DNA of 64,000 nt from Metallyticus violacea (taxonomy: Eukaryota > Arthropoda > Insecta > Mantodea > Metallyticidae), in the NCBI GenBank assembly GCA_030762175.1, contig CM060843.1, positions 114,543,369-114,607,368 of the forward strand, given 5' to 3'. A program made the translations under genes and the position numbers. Below, piece by piece: positions 10,886 to 20,576 of this stretch (position 1 is its first letter; the number at the start of each line of letters is the position of its first letter). A model generated the notes under the pieces. It was not told where the DNA came from. It ran no database searches and saw nothing but the letters and a program-made list of their open reading frames with translations.

Positions 10886-12218
10886 GTTTGTCCTTACTTT
10901 GCATAATGTTACGTGTTATCTATTAAATATTACAGAAATTACACTTTAGGTACTTTATGAACACATTTAAACACACCTTGCAATCTTAAACTACATATAC
11001 AGTTTGGGTCATCAAATTTCCTCCAATAAAAGAAAAGGTGCAACATGCCTACACATAATTATTGAGTTGCGGATTGAAAATTACATATATTAATTATCTT
11101 AATTACTCAGTAATTGATGGGGACCCATGGAAAGCTTCAATCTCTTGAGTTACGCTTGCATAAAGGCAAAAATAATTCTTGCTGTCGTAATATCTAACTA
11201 ATGCTGATTTGCAACTACCAGTGTGGGAATTGTAATTTATTATGATAGACAACTGGCCAGTACAGGCCACGCTCAGCTACAGATACAGGACAAAAATCAT
11301 TATTGGCAGTTATGGATATTCTCTCTATAACACTCTCTGGCACTGTTCTAGTAAATCACCATGAAAACCGTTTGCCACGCAGTTCTTACTGTAAGAAACA
11401 AAGTGAATATAATGAAGAAATGCTGAGTTCTTTCCTGCTCATCTCAGTATTAGTGAATTTTACATGTTTTATTTGCTAGTTCAATACAATTAGAATTAGT
11501 TTCATACTTTTACAATTTATATTTTTTTCCTTCTTGGTGTATGTTTCAATGTAAATGTGTTTTAATATTACTAATTTCTATACTTAAGCTTTAGTACGCA
11601 ATGTCTCTCTCTACAGCTCACAAAAGACTTTCAATTTAAACCCCCCAAAATTAATAATAATAAAATAAAAGTTAAAACAAACAAAACAGACAACGTAATA
11701 CAAAGGAATTACATACATTAAAATGAAAGGTACAAACGTACAAAAAATAAAAATTAAAAGAACACACGAACATCTACTCATTTACATTCAAAGACAAATA
11801 AAGGGGGACAAAAGCAAAATGTAATTTATTTTTACAGTATGCAAGGCAATCAAAAATTAGACGGAAGTTAATTACATTGCTGGATATGGAAAGAGAAAAG
11901 TAAGGAAAGGAAAAAAGAGGTAGGAAATCACGAGCCGCAAAACAAGGTTCCATACAACGAGGATCCAGCGACTCATAGCAGGTTGCAGCCATTTCTGGTT
12001 GGTCAATGACGCTTTGCTAGGGATGAAGAAGTGTCACGCCCAAAGATGTGATCTATGAATAGAGCGAAACAGTAACATGAAGAGGCACGGGAAACAAGTG
12101 AGTAAGGAGAGTATGAAAACATTTAATCATATAAAATGGAAAGGAAGGATGCAAACCATACAAGGCATAGCATCACGGAGTGTATACTTTCGTTTTGTTT
12201 TCTTACTTGCCAATGAGG
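10886..12218. other. A+T-rich DNA without recognisable content
   Basis: Nothing recognised. Open frames are short and compositionally random. Confidence 0.5.
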
Positions 12219-12232
12219 CAAGGGCTAGACTG

Positions 12233-12525
12233 ACTGTCAGTCCTGGTGATCTAGTGGTAACCATACTTAGTTCTAAGCCCAAGATCGCGGGTTCAATCCC
12301 GGCCAGAGTCGATGGATCTTTTCGGGTGTAAAAATCACAAGCATGGCTTCCTTCGGAAGGAAAGTAAAGCCGTGGGTCCCATGTCGTATAACACTAAAAG
12401 AACCTCAAGCCTGAAAGAAGAGGCCTCTGAGCAAAATTTACAGACAGTTTCGCGCCTTCAATTGAATGGGACGCTGATGACCCGAAATGTTAAAGAGCGT
12501 CCATAAATAAAACAAATCAATCAAT
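12233..12525 (+). mobile_element. SINE-G, full-length, with target-site duplication
   Basis: A tRNA-derived SINE. The head has an A-box-like TGGTGATCTAGTGGTAACC and a B-box-like GGTTCAATCCC and resembles a Gly or Asp tRNA. The body contains the palindromic CTTCCTTCGGAAGGAAAG, CTCAAGCCTGAAAGAAG and the 3' block GTTAAAGAGCGTCCATAAAT, ending in short CAAT repeats. It is flanked by a 14-bp duplication with one mismatch: CAAGGGCTAGACTG at 12219-12232 and CAAGGTCTAGACTG at 12526-12539. That is the signature of LINE-type target-primed insertion and fixes the ends. Confidence 0.93.
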
Positions 12526-12615
12526 CAAGGTCTAGACTGTATTTACGGGTACACACTATACAGTGAAAGGACCTAAGTTTGAGTTCCTGGTAGCAATGTC
12601 AAGGCTGATTACAGA

Positions 12616-12913
12616 TTTCGATTTGGTTGATTTATGGACGCTCTTTAACATCTCAGGTCATCAGCATCCCATTCAATTCAGGGCGTGAAACGGCGACAAA
12701 TTTTGCTCAGAGACCTCTTATTTCAGGCTTAAGGTTCTTTATCGTGCCGTAAATGTACGACAAGGGACACACGCTTTGCTTTACTTCCCTTCCGAAGGAA
12801 GCCGTACTTAGAACTTTTACACCCGAAAAAATCCATAAATCCTAGCCGGGATCGAACCCGCGATCTTGGGTTTGGGAGACAAGTATGGTTACCACTAAAC
12901 TACCAGAACCGTC
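12616..12913 (-). mobile_element. SINE-G, full-length antisense copy with target-site duplication
   Basis: The same element as at 12233, in the opposite direction: the 3' block (GGACGCTCTTTAACATCTCA) is at the left and the tRNA-like head (antisense B-box GGGATCGAACC near 12848) at the right. It is bounded by an 11-bp duplication with one mismatch: CTGATTACAGA at 12605-12615 and CTGATTGCAGA at 12914-12924. The duplications of the two neighbours differ, so they inserted independently. Together they form an inverted repeat with arms of about 290 bp and a spacer of about 90 bp. Confidence 0.93.
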
Positions 12914-13284
12914 CTGATTGCAGAGAATGTAGATTCTGCAATGTGATAACAGTAAATGCGGATGAAAAATGCTGAGTAAAACTGTTTTCACTAGCAGAGC
13001 AAGAATTGAAAAATGAGCACAGCAGAAACTGCGAAAATAGAGATAATCCATTATTTTCACACCAACTCAAGATTATATCCTTCATAAACTGGCAAAAAGT
13101 TTGAAAAAATTCGATAATGGAGGAATTTTTTCGATGACTGCACATTAGAGCTGTATCTAATTATTCCCTTGAATTATCACTATTGTTAATGAATCTGTCA
13201 ATAGCAAATTAGCTATATTAAAACAAAAACCGAAGCAATGCTCGTTTTCATTACAGCAAACTGCGATTGACTTGTCTTGTGCAC

Positions 13285-14045
13285 GCATCAGAGCAGGAAC
13301 TAAACAGACTACAGACCTACTGAAATACTTGATTACTTATGGCGAATATAAATAAAATAAAATGATGACCTTAAAGAGTGAAAATGTTTATAGCAAAGTA
13401 TAGACATTGGCATAGGCAGGACAATTTCTCGATAATTTGAAGCCTATACCATGGACTAACTTTCTCGATAAATGGAGGATGGGCTATACACATTGATGGG
13501 CAAAATTAAAGCGCATATGAAAGCCGCAGAAACTCTCCATATGCAAAGCAGAATTCCATACATGCTGGTTGGACTGTTAGAAACCGCATATAAGGCAGTA
13601 TTACGATCTACAATCACCTACGAGGCTGAAATTTGAAGTTGGGAATCAACAAAGAAATTGGGTCGGTTGAGAGTGGTTTTTCGGAAAGGAATTTAAGAAC
13701 GGGGAGGGGTGCAGTAAGTTGCGGCTACCTAAGGGAATTGGTGCCTATAGCGAGATTATAGAAAGCAGGATCCGAGCAGTGAAGTATTGACTGCGAATTG
13801 ATTAGACGGAGATTCATGGGGTTATGAGCAGCTTATGATGGGGAAAATAAGGCCTGGTTTCAAAATTAAGAAGGGGTTTGAAAAATACAGAAATGGGTAA
13901 TATTTGCATCTCAGAGCGAGGAAAAACAGGACGGGGGCTTGGAGGAAGGTTAAGAAACTCTTGAGGGACGTTGATAAGCACCTAACTATTTCGGAATGCG
14001 CCGAAAAGTTTCTCTGGAGATAAAATCGGAGTTGAAAATTCCGGT
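13285..14045 (+). pseudogene. LINE reverse transcriptase downstream part (copy A)
   Basis: A degraded plus-strand relative of the LINE at 28265-29900; the two match over most of this segment (shared blocks GTTTATAGCAAAG, GGACTAACTTTCTC, GAAAGCCGCAGAAAC, TACGATCTACAAT). It starts with a remnant like EQELNRLQTY just after the position of the YADD box and runs into the thumb and linker region. At 13634-13636 there is a TGA where an EIWSWE motif would need TGG; the other copy has the same stop. Several further stops and frameshifts. The left edge is near 13285, where similarity begins. Confidence 0.78.
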
Positions 14046-14180
14046 GGGAGATCGTGATATTAACATGTTCATTTTTTATGGTTTTAATACTTTTTTGTAC
14101 GCTCCGGTGGGAGATGGAGCATTACATCGTAATATTAACACGTTCGTTTTTCGTTCTTTTAATATATGTTAGTACATTTA
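14040..14180 (+). repeat. imperfect tandem duplication, about 65 bp unit
   Basis: Two adjacent copies, each starting with CCGGTGGGAGAT and continuing through TAATATTAACA(C/T)GTTC to TTTTAATA; the second has a small insertion (GGAGCATTACATC). They lie directly after the LINE remnant at 13285-14045 and may be a duplicated piece of it. Confidence 0.75.
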
Positions 14181-14711
14181 TTATTTTTAATTGTATTTTG
14201 CGCACATATTTACCATTGCGACGGTCGATACTGAAGATGGGATGAAACAATTAAATAGCATTCGAAGCTAAATATATATTTATTAATTTATTACATAAAG
14301 AATACCGTTATTTATCTTGTAAATTAGCATTAGTACTTAATGAAATAAACCAAAAAATCACTTTGTTCACATTGAGGAACAGATGCAACTATCCGATGTG
14401 TAGTGTTTTATGTAAAATCTTTGTTTTATTTTTTACTACTTTAACATTATGATATTGTTAACTGTTATTTTTTCCACCTGTCATATGTATATAGACGCTG
14501 GAGATTTTGAGAATGGTTTCGCTGCAGATATTTGATTTCTAGAGTACTTTTGGGTCAATTTGAGATTTCTTCGCACTAAAGTGGTTATTGTAGTGTAACG
14601 TATACAAAATTATAATATATGACATACACTTAAATAGTATAATGTAACTAGATAACAGGAATAATATTTGGATAGCTGGGTATCCTTCATTAATGAGAAA
14701 TGTGATGGGTA
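14181..14711. other. A+T-rich DNA without recognisable content
   Basis: Nothing recognised between the LINE tail and the next SINE. Confidence 0.5.
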
Positions 14712-14970
14712 TTTTTTAACAGTGATTAAAGCCTGTTTTACCGTTGATGCATCACAGGCAATGGACACTGATGATACATGAAATGAAATTATATATTGGG
14801 AAAGGATTTTTAAGGAAGGAAACGTTCCAGGCCTAAGTTTAGGGTACCTACCTGGCATTTGCCATTTATGAGAATTGACGAAAACCTGGAAAAAATCTCA
14901 GTCAGGGAGGACTGTTCAATCCCAGACCTTCCACTTATTTCGTGCCTTAATCTTCTCGGACACTCTTAGC
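14712..14970 (-). mobile_element. SINE-S, antisense copy
   Basis: Antisense SINE-S. From left to right: the 3' region (TTTTTTAACAGTGATTAAAG, CACAGGCAATGGACACTGATG), the body (GGGAAAGG, GGCCTAAGTTTAGGGTACC, GGCATTTGCCATTTATGAG) and a head remnant (CAATCCCAGACCTTCC, then CGTGCCTTAATCTTCTCGG). The head is damaged by a small deletion in the A-box to B-box interval. No clear target-site duplication. Confidence 0.85.
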
Positions 14971-15192
14971 GATATTTTTATGAAATAATAATGTAACATA
15001 TAATGCTTATTTTCCATTATACTTGAAGATATTGTTCTTGTAAACTCCAAATACGAGCATACACACACATGCCTATATACACGCACGAAAGCATTAGTCT
15101 AAAGGCTATTATGCAAATTTATGGAATGCTAATGTGTAGATCTAATCTAATTTCCATATAGAGAGTGTTACTTAACTTGCGTAAAAGCGCTA

Positions 15193-15384
15193 TAAATTTA
15201 ATATAAAACAAAAACAGACAAAAAGTTCATGTAAATATATTGACATATCGCAAGTTTTATTTATTTATTTAATTTCTACGTTTAATTTAATTTCTAAATT
15301 TAATATAAAACAAAAACAGGCAAAAAGTTCATGTAAACATATTGACAGTTTGGCAAGTTTTGTTTATTTATTTAATTTCTACGT
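15193..15384 (+). repeat. tandem duplication, about 102 bp unit
   Basis: Two direct copies at 15193-15281 and 15295-15384. Both begin TAAATTTAATATAAAACAAA, contain CAAAAAGTTCATGTAAA and TATTGACA, and end TTTATTTAATTTCTACGT. A few substitutions (for example ACAGACA versus ACAGGCA) separate them, so the duplication is fairly young. The unit itself is not recognised. Confidence 0.9.
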
Positions 15385-15639
15385 ACCAATAAATTTGCCC
15401 TACCTAATTTTTATCTTCATAAATTAGTGTTATTTTTTGGGGTTGTAGTCAAAATTACCGGTTATTTGCCACAATTGCAATTGCTATGGAATACAATGCA
15501 GATATTTAACCAAATTTCATGAATGAGCTGACAGTATATCTATTTTTAGAAATAAAGACGCTAATACATTTAACAGGGATATCATTCTGTGATTTTTAAT
15601 GGTCCACTTAAATGAATTTTTCGAAAAAGTGTCGTTTAA

Positions 15640-15862
15640 ATTAATATGTTGAATGTGGTTCGAGCATGATGGGTTAACCCCTAATTTTTATCATGCTGCT
15701 AGGCGAATTCCAATAAAATGGATGGCTCGTGCACCTGCTCATTTTCCTGATTTCACTCTATTGGACTTTCTATATTTGGAGTCATTTAGAGTCCATGTGT
15801 ATTTAAGACCTATTTGGAAATTTCTTCGCCAGCCTATTCTATCAGGACGTCAGCAGCTATAG
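15640..15862 (+). pseudogene. DDE transposase fragment (insect DUF4817-linked family)
   Basis: A plus-strand frame reads MWFEHDGLTPNFYHAARRI, KWMARAPAHFPDFTLLDFLY and ESFRVHVY. This follows the order of the catalytic core of insect DDE endonucleases of the Tc1/mariner-related type (WFxxDGAPxHF ... WIGRGGPxxWPxRSPDLxxLDFFLWG ... VY). The second catalytic Asp is kept in HDG. The third motif has PDFTLLDF, so the Asp in LDF is also kept. Only about 70 residues are readable and no ends were seen, so it is a short relic. It belongs to the same broad family as the remnants at 20577 and 21266. Confidence 0.7.
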
Positions 15863-16756
15863 CTGACATTTGGAATATGGAGGAGAGTAAGACAACCAAA
15901 GATATGGTGCTTAGAAGCGTGTATTAAGAAAAAAAAAACATTAAGTAAAATAAACAAAGAAAAATAAAACCAAGCGAAATATACTTATTCTTTACTTAAA
16001 TGTGTTAGGTCCTCTATTCAATTCCTCCTGACTAATTTATCTATTGCATTTTATATAATAAATGGACAACTTTAAATATATGATAAAATGAGCTTAAAAT
16101 CTATAAAAAGATCTAGCATGGAAATCAGTATCGTTTCTTATTAGTCGCAGAAAATCACTCACATAAGAAAAGAAATTTGAAGATAGAAATAATTTTTTTT
16201 ACAAATAAGATAGTAAAGGAAATTAAGGTAAGCCAATAACCCCTGGGGCGGTAGAAAATATTAATTCTAGAGCATATGATCAAAAGTTTGAGAAGAACGT
16301 TTAAATTGCTTTGAAGCAACTTTCCTGAAAAATATATCTGAAATACTCTTGTCGGCTAATGACAGGGGCATCAGCTTTGTTCTTATTATGGAATAAAAGG
16401 ATTCAAAATATTTAATCATCTCATTAATGATGTGATGGTCCAATCTGGAGATTCTGGATTTACATTCCCACACAAATAAGGTTTAGATTATGCATAGCCA
16501 CTTCATAGTTCGAAAAGTAGTGAATGTTGCCTTCTAAGCGTGAACTACATTATTATTGTCCCCTTTTGGATTTTATATGAAAAGGTATCTCAACATTGAC
16601 ATAACAAAGGAACAATTCCAACAGAGACCGGAAAGCTGAACAGAATTAGATGACTTCGGAGATGTCCATCAATTCATCCTAATAACTTCACACACCAATT
16701 CTGAGGTATTGTGTAACATAGGTATTGTATCATTTTAGAGATCTTTCTCTCTACAT
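15863..16756. other. A+T-rich DNA without recognisable content
   Basis: Nothing recognised. A 68-codon minus-strand frame (16267-16473) has no family motif. Confidence 0.45.
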
Positions 16757-16820
16757 ATCATATATATATGATATATATACATATACATATATGTATATAC
16801 ATATACATATACATATATAT
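16757..16820. repeat. AT/TATACA microsatellite
   Basis: Mixed TA and TATACA (CATATA) repeats. It abuts the left end of the long palindrome at 16819. Confidence 0.85.
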
Positions 16821-17405
16821 GATCAAAGTAAAGTCAAAATAAAGAATAATTATTATATTTTTTTTTCAAATCATTGCAACTTTATCAAAAAAATTATTCA
16901 GAAAAAAAACGATTAAAATATAGTTCACTAAATGTAACACGTTCATTTATCCATTAGCATTAGGTAAAGTATAAATTTGTTACACATTAAAAACTCTAAA
17001 TATCAATGCTGTTATTTGGTTACTTTAAGTGTTTATTCCTATCAAATGTAATCTGTATAAATCTATAGACTGCCCTTTATTATCAGCGAAACATGGCGAA
17101 GGAAAATTTTTGCAAACATTTTTCTACTTCTTTAAGGACCTTGACTTTGGATCTTTCTACACGTGTTTAGGGCCAGAGACATGGGTTATTTCTTTTTGAT
17201 ACTTGCACTCCTCTATATGAAGACACTAACCCGTGTGTAGTCAGCATATCTGCACTAACCACACATGGGTTAGTGACTTGATTCTTAGAAATAAGAAAAG
17301 AAATAACTTAGGTCTCTGGCCCCAAACATATTGCTGAAGGATACAAAGTAAAGGTCCTTAAAGAAGAAGTGTTTTCAAAAAGTTTCCTTCGCCATGTTTC
17401 GCTGC

Positions 17406-17469
<64 letters not shown>

Positions 17470-17636
17470 CTGAGTTTTTAATGTATAACAAAGTTATACT
17501 TTGCCTAATTCTAATGTATAAATGAACATGTTTCATTTAGAGAATTCAATTTTCATCGTTTTTTTCTTAGTAAATTGTTTGATAAAGCTGCATCGATGTG
17601 AAAAAGTCATATAGTATTTCTTTACTTTGACGATCA
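16819..17636. repeat. long imperfect palindrome (foldback), arms about 400 bp
   Basis: The left arm (16819-about 17249) is repeated, reversed and complemented, in the right arm (about 17250-17636). Matching landmarks, given as left arm = complement of right arm: ATGATC at both outer ends; CTTTATCAAA (16871 and about 17580); CATTAGCATTAGGTAAAGTAT against CATTAGAATTAGGCAAAGTAT; ACATTAAAAACTC (about 16985 and 17475); AGCGAAACATGGCGAAGGAAA (17087 and 17385); TTCTTTAAGGACC; GGGCCAGAGAC; and the apex CACTAACCC(G/A)TGTGT (17224-17275), which is itself nearly perfect. Arm identity by eye is roughly 80-90%. In the right arm an AAT microsatellite stands where the left arm has about 75 bp of other sequence (about 17005-17080). 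No coding frame is seen. It could be a foldback-type transposon or an inverted duplication; a transcript would form a long hairpin. Confidence 0.9.
17406..17469 (+). repeat. (TAA)n microsatellite inside the palindrome
   Basis: About 21 uninterrupted TAA units within the right arm of the palindrome. Confidence 0.95.
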
Positions 17637-17839
17637 TTTTAATTTTAATATTTTTATAAAAGTTTGTATATTTATTTTGCCGCATTTACCGCATGTGTAT
17701 GAATTATTTGGTAAAATGTTCCTGGATAAAATGCATATTAACGTTAACATAAATCATAATGGAGACAAAAGTTACAAAGAAGACAGAAATGCAGATATCT
17801 CCATTCATTTCATTGCTAAACTCAAATCGAGACATAACT

Positions 17840-18053
17840 AGCGCTATCTTGCGGCGCAATCGATTTACTAAACGAATGATCACATCTTCTGGCAAAGGGC
17901 GACATCTTCTGAAGGTCCTGAACAGTCATAAAATCAATGGCGTTAGTGATTGCCGAGTGTGTCACTAGATGGCAATTCCATTTATACAGCTTTGGCGCAG
18001 AGCAGGAAGGAAATGTAAAAAGAATAGTACGAACTCTGTTCGTTAGATGGCAG
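17840..18053. promoter_or_regulatory. cluster of CTCF-like AGATGGC motifs (tentative)
   Basis: CACTAGATGGCAA (17963-17975) and GTTAGATGGCAG (18042-18053) resemble the core of CTCF binding sites, and AGCGCTATCTTGCGGCG (17840-17856) contains a related motif on the other strand. The surrounding 350 bp is richer in G+C than its flanks. Whether these are bound by an insulator protein or are part of an old repeat cannot be told from sequence. Confidence 0.25.
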
Positions 18054-18632
18054 ACGTAATACAAAATTTGCTTTTTACCAGATTGCAGTGTAATGCTCGA
18101 AAACAAGACTCGGTGCGTATTTCTACCGCTAGGTTTTACTACTTGCTTCAACTATATTGGGGCATCACTAGAGGTCTCCTTGTTGTCCTCAGTTACGTGT
18201 TTTGTCACACCAGCATTTAATTTTTAATTTATTTGAATAATATTAGTCATTTGTTTTTGTGTTTTGGACAACAAAATAAAAATAAGGAAAATATTATATA
18301 CCGATGTGTTTGCTGTTTCATTATATTCAGAGAAAACTACTAAACACTAATTTTTGCAACTATATAATCCATTACATTTCGCAAATTCTTGCTGTAAAGT
18401 TGTAGGCTAACCAATATGTAAAATATGTACATGTTATGTAATGTTTCTTACTTATTATAACATTGCTGTTTCTTTCGTTTCTGTATTGTTTGCATTCAGT
18501 GTTTTTCAAGTACGTAGAGATAGATCTAATAAAACGCAATGGGAAAAAAGTATTATGATTTATTGAACACGCTGTTGCGAAGATCCAAGTCGATCACAAT
18601 AGACATTTATGACAATAAAGAACGTTTTATTT
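18054..18632. other. stretch without recognisable content
   Basis: Nothing recognised. The 109-codon minus-strand frame over 17822-18151 shows no family motif. Confidence 0.45.
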
Positions 18633-18815
18633 ATCTGATTCATTTACCGACGCTCTTTAATATCTCAGGTTTTCAGCGTTTCATTCAATTCAGGGCGTGA
18701 AACGGCCGATAAATTTTGCTCAGTTGCTCGAAAATAACCATCGACCCTGGCCGGGATTGAACCCGCGATCTTAGGTCTACAAGGCCAGTATAGTACCACA
18801 AGACCACCAGGATTG
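18633..18815 (-). mobile_element. SINE-G, antisense copy with internal deletion
   Basis: The 3' block (GACGCTCTTTAATATCTCAGG) and the middle (GGGCGTGAAACGGCC, AATTTTGCTCAG) are joined directly to the head region (CCATCGACCCTGGCCGGGAT, GAACCCGCGATCTTAGG). About 110 bp of the body, including the GGAAGG palindrome, is missing. The head keeps an antisense B-box. Confidence 0.9.
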
Positions 18816-19061
18816 ATATAAATACCGTCTAACAAACATAAATACAATTAGGTAATAAGCATTATATTTATTGGAACAAAAGATAAACTCATTATCACAG
18901 TTATTACAGTTATTTATGGGCTCTGTTACTGTAATATAAATGTATGGAGCTGTAATTGGTAGTTATGGTAGTATTGCTATTCAGGAAAGTTTCCTACAAC
19001 TCCATTCAAACGATTTTTCTTGAATTTGTTTCACAGGAGAATTGGAATTAGTCTGGCTCTT

Positions 19062-19067
<6 letters not shown>

Positions 19068-19103
<36 letters not shown>
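19068..19103. repeat. (AT)n microsatellite
   Basis: About 17 uninterrupted AT units. Confidence 0.95.
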
Positions 19104-19104
<1 letters not shown>

Positions 19105-19298
19105 CTCTACAGGTTTAAGAATATTGGTAGCTTCAAATACTAAAAACAAAAATTAATATGCAATGCAATAGTTAGCGAAAATAATGATGATGAGAATAGA
19201 CATATGTGAAAAGAAGGAATATTTCAGTTTTATGAGTATAAATAACTCTTTAGATTAAGTAAGAAGGACTTACGGCTAACATTGGCCTTTCTTGTTTT

Positions 19299-19318
19299 TA
19301 TATATATATATATATATA
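19299..19318. repeat. (TA)n microsatellite
   Basis: About 10 TA units. Confidence 0.9.
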
Positions 19319-19781
19319 CATATTTCAGCTCAGTCCAGTTACTTGTTTATGTTGTAATTAATATAAAATTAATGAAGAAATAAATAATTAAAAACAATCA
19401 AATATAAATTATTTTGTCATCTCTTCGCTGAAATTGATGCCCCATATGAAGTAATATTTTAAAATATAGTTTTAGCGATAAGGAAGCTTAAGACTAATAG
19501 GGCTTGCACCACTATCTAATTTCCAAATTGCTTTCCCCTGCCTTAGCTGGAGTCATTTCACTCTTTTAAGGCTATTTATTCATTCAAATAGGAAATTAGC
19601 TTTGTTTGGTTATATGTTTATCTCATAAGATGGTATTCAAAGTGTATATATAAATTTCTATCATTTTATTACCTATCCATTTAGTTTTTGATATCGCAAA
19701 ATTTAACATTATTATTTTATATGCCAAGATAGTTGTATGTTTCGAGGTGTATTTTAATCTGTTCTTTATCTAATACTTCAT

Positions 19782-20060
19782 TTTTTTGAATGGTGATTAA
19801 CGCCCATTTTTGCTACAGACGCACCACATGTGGTGGACACTGATGACACATGAGATAAAATGATATATTGGGAAAGGAATTTTTAATGAAGGAAACGTTC
19901 CAGACCTAAGTTTAGGGTAACTTTCCGGCATTTGCCATTTATGAGGACTGAGGAAAACCTGGAAAAAAACTCTGTCAGACAAGACGGTCCTAGCGGGAAT
20001 CAAACCCATACCTCCGCTCACGAGACCGCTCTTTAATGACCTCGGCCACCCGTGGCGGTT
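19782..20060 (-). mobile_element. SINE-S, near-complete antisense copy with target-site duplication
   Basis: The best antisense SINE-S copy. Left to right: 3' end TTTTTTGAATGGTGATTAACG, then GGTGGACACTGATGACACAT, GGGAAAGGAATTTTTAA, GACCTAAGTTTAGGGTAAC, GGCATTTGCCATTTATGAGG, the antisense B-box region GGGAATCAAACCCATACC, and the head start GACCTCGGCCACCCGTGGCG. An 8-bp duplication TACTTCAT lies at 19774-19781 and 20061-20068. It defines the family's 3' end as following the TTAATCACCATTC block (sense). Confidence 0.9.
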
Positions 20061-20344
20061 TACTTCATATTGACTGACTACACCTATTGCCATATATTTT
20101 TATCTACATGCATTTGCATTTAAAATTAAAAATGCATGTTTTTCATGTATTTGTCTTACATCATCCTCATAACCTTTTGCTTTCATTAATTGGTTGTGCT
20201 CCAAATTTATAGTGCACATGACACTATTTTTTTTTACCTATGTTTGTTTTTGTTTTTGTTTTTTTTTCCTTCATTTTCTGCTCCAAACTTCAAGTATTTA
20301 ATCGCTAAAAATATTAACAATGTCGCTGATGTACAATAACATTC

Positions 20345-20538
20345 CCGACATTTTTTATTAGTACGTAACGCCCCTGTTTACTACTAAGATATCACAGGCG
20401 GTGAACACTGATGATATATGAGATGAAATGATAAAATGGGTTAGGATATTTTTAAGGAAGTAAAAATTCCAACCCTACGTGTAGAATATCTCTCGCTCAC
20501 CTGTCCGTGCCTTAAGGAACTCGGCCACACGTGGTGGT
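20345..20538 (-). mobile_element. SINE-S, antisense copy with internal deletion
   Basis: The 3' part (TTACTACTAAGATATCACAGG, CGGTGAACACTGATGATA) and body start are present, then the segment holding GGCATTTGCC and the B-box is missing. The sequence jumps to CTCGCTCACCTGTCCGTGCC and the head start CTCGGCCACACGTGGTGG. Confidence 0.85.
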
Positions 20539-20576
20539 TCGATGGTTTTGACGTAATTTCAAAACCTGTATACCTA

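Larger units (their letters stand above)
18816..19781. other. A+T-rich DNA with TA repeats
   Basis: Contains two TA microsatellites (listed separately) and nothing else recognised. Confidence 0.5.

Noticed and set aside
12234..12300. A functional tRNA gene
   Set aside because: A-box and B-box are good, but the anticodon stem does not pair, the same sequence is followed by the SINE body in every copy, and target-site duplications show retroposition.
17822..18151. 109-codon minus-strand frame
   Set aside because: No domain is recognisable, and a 69-codon frame on the other strand overlaps it (17759-17968). Composition of the patch explains the openness.
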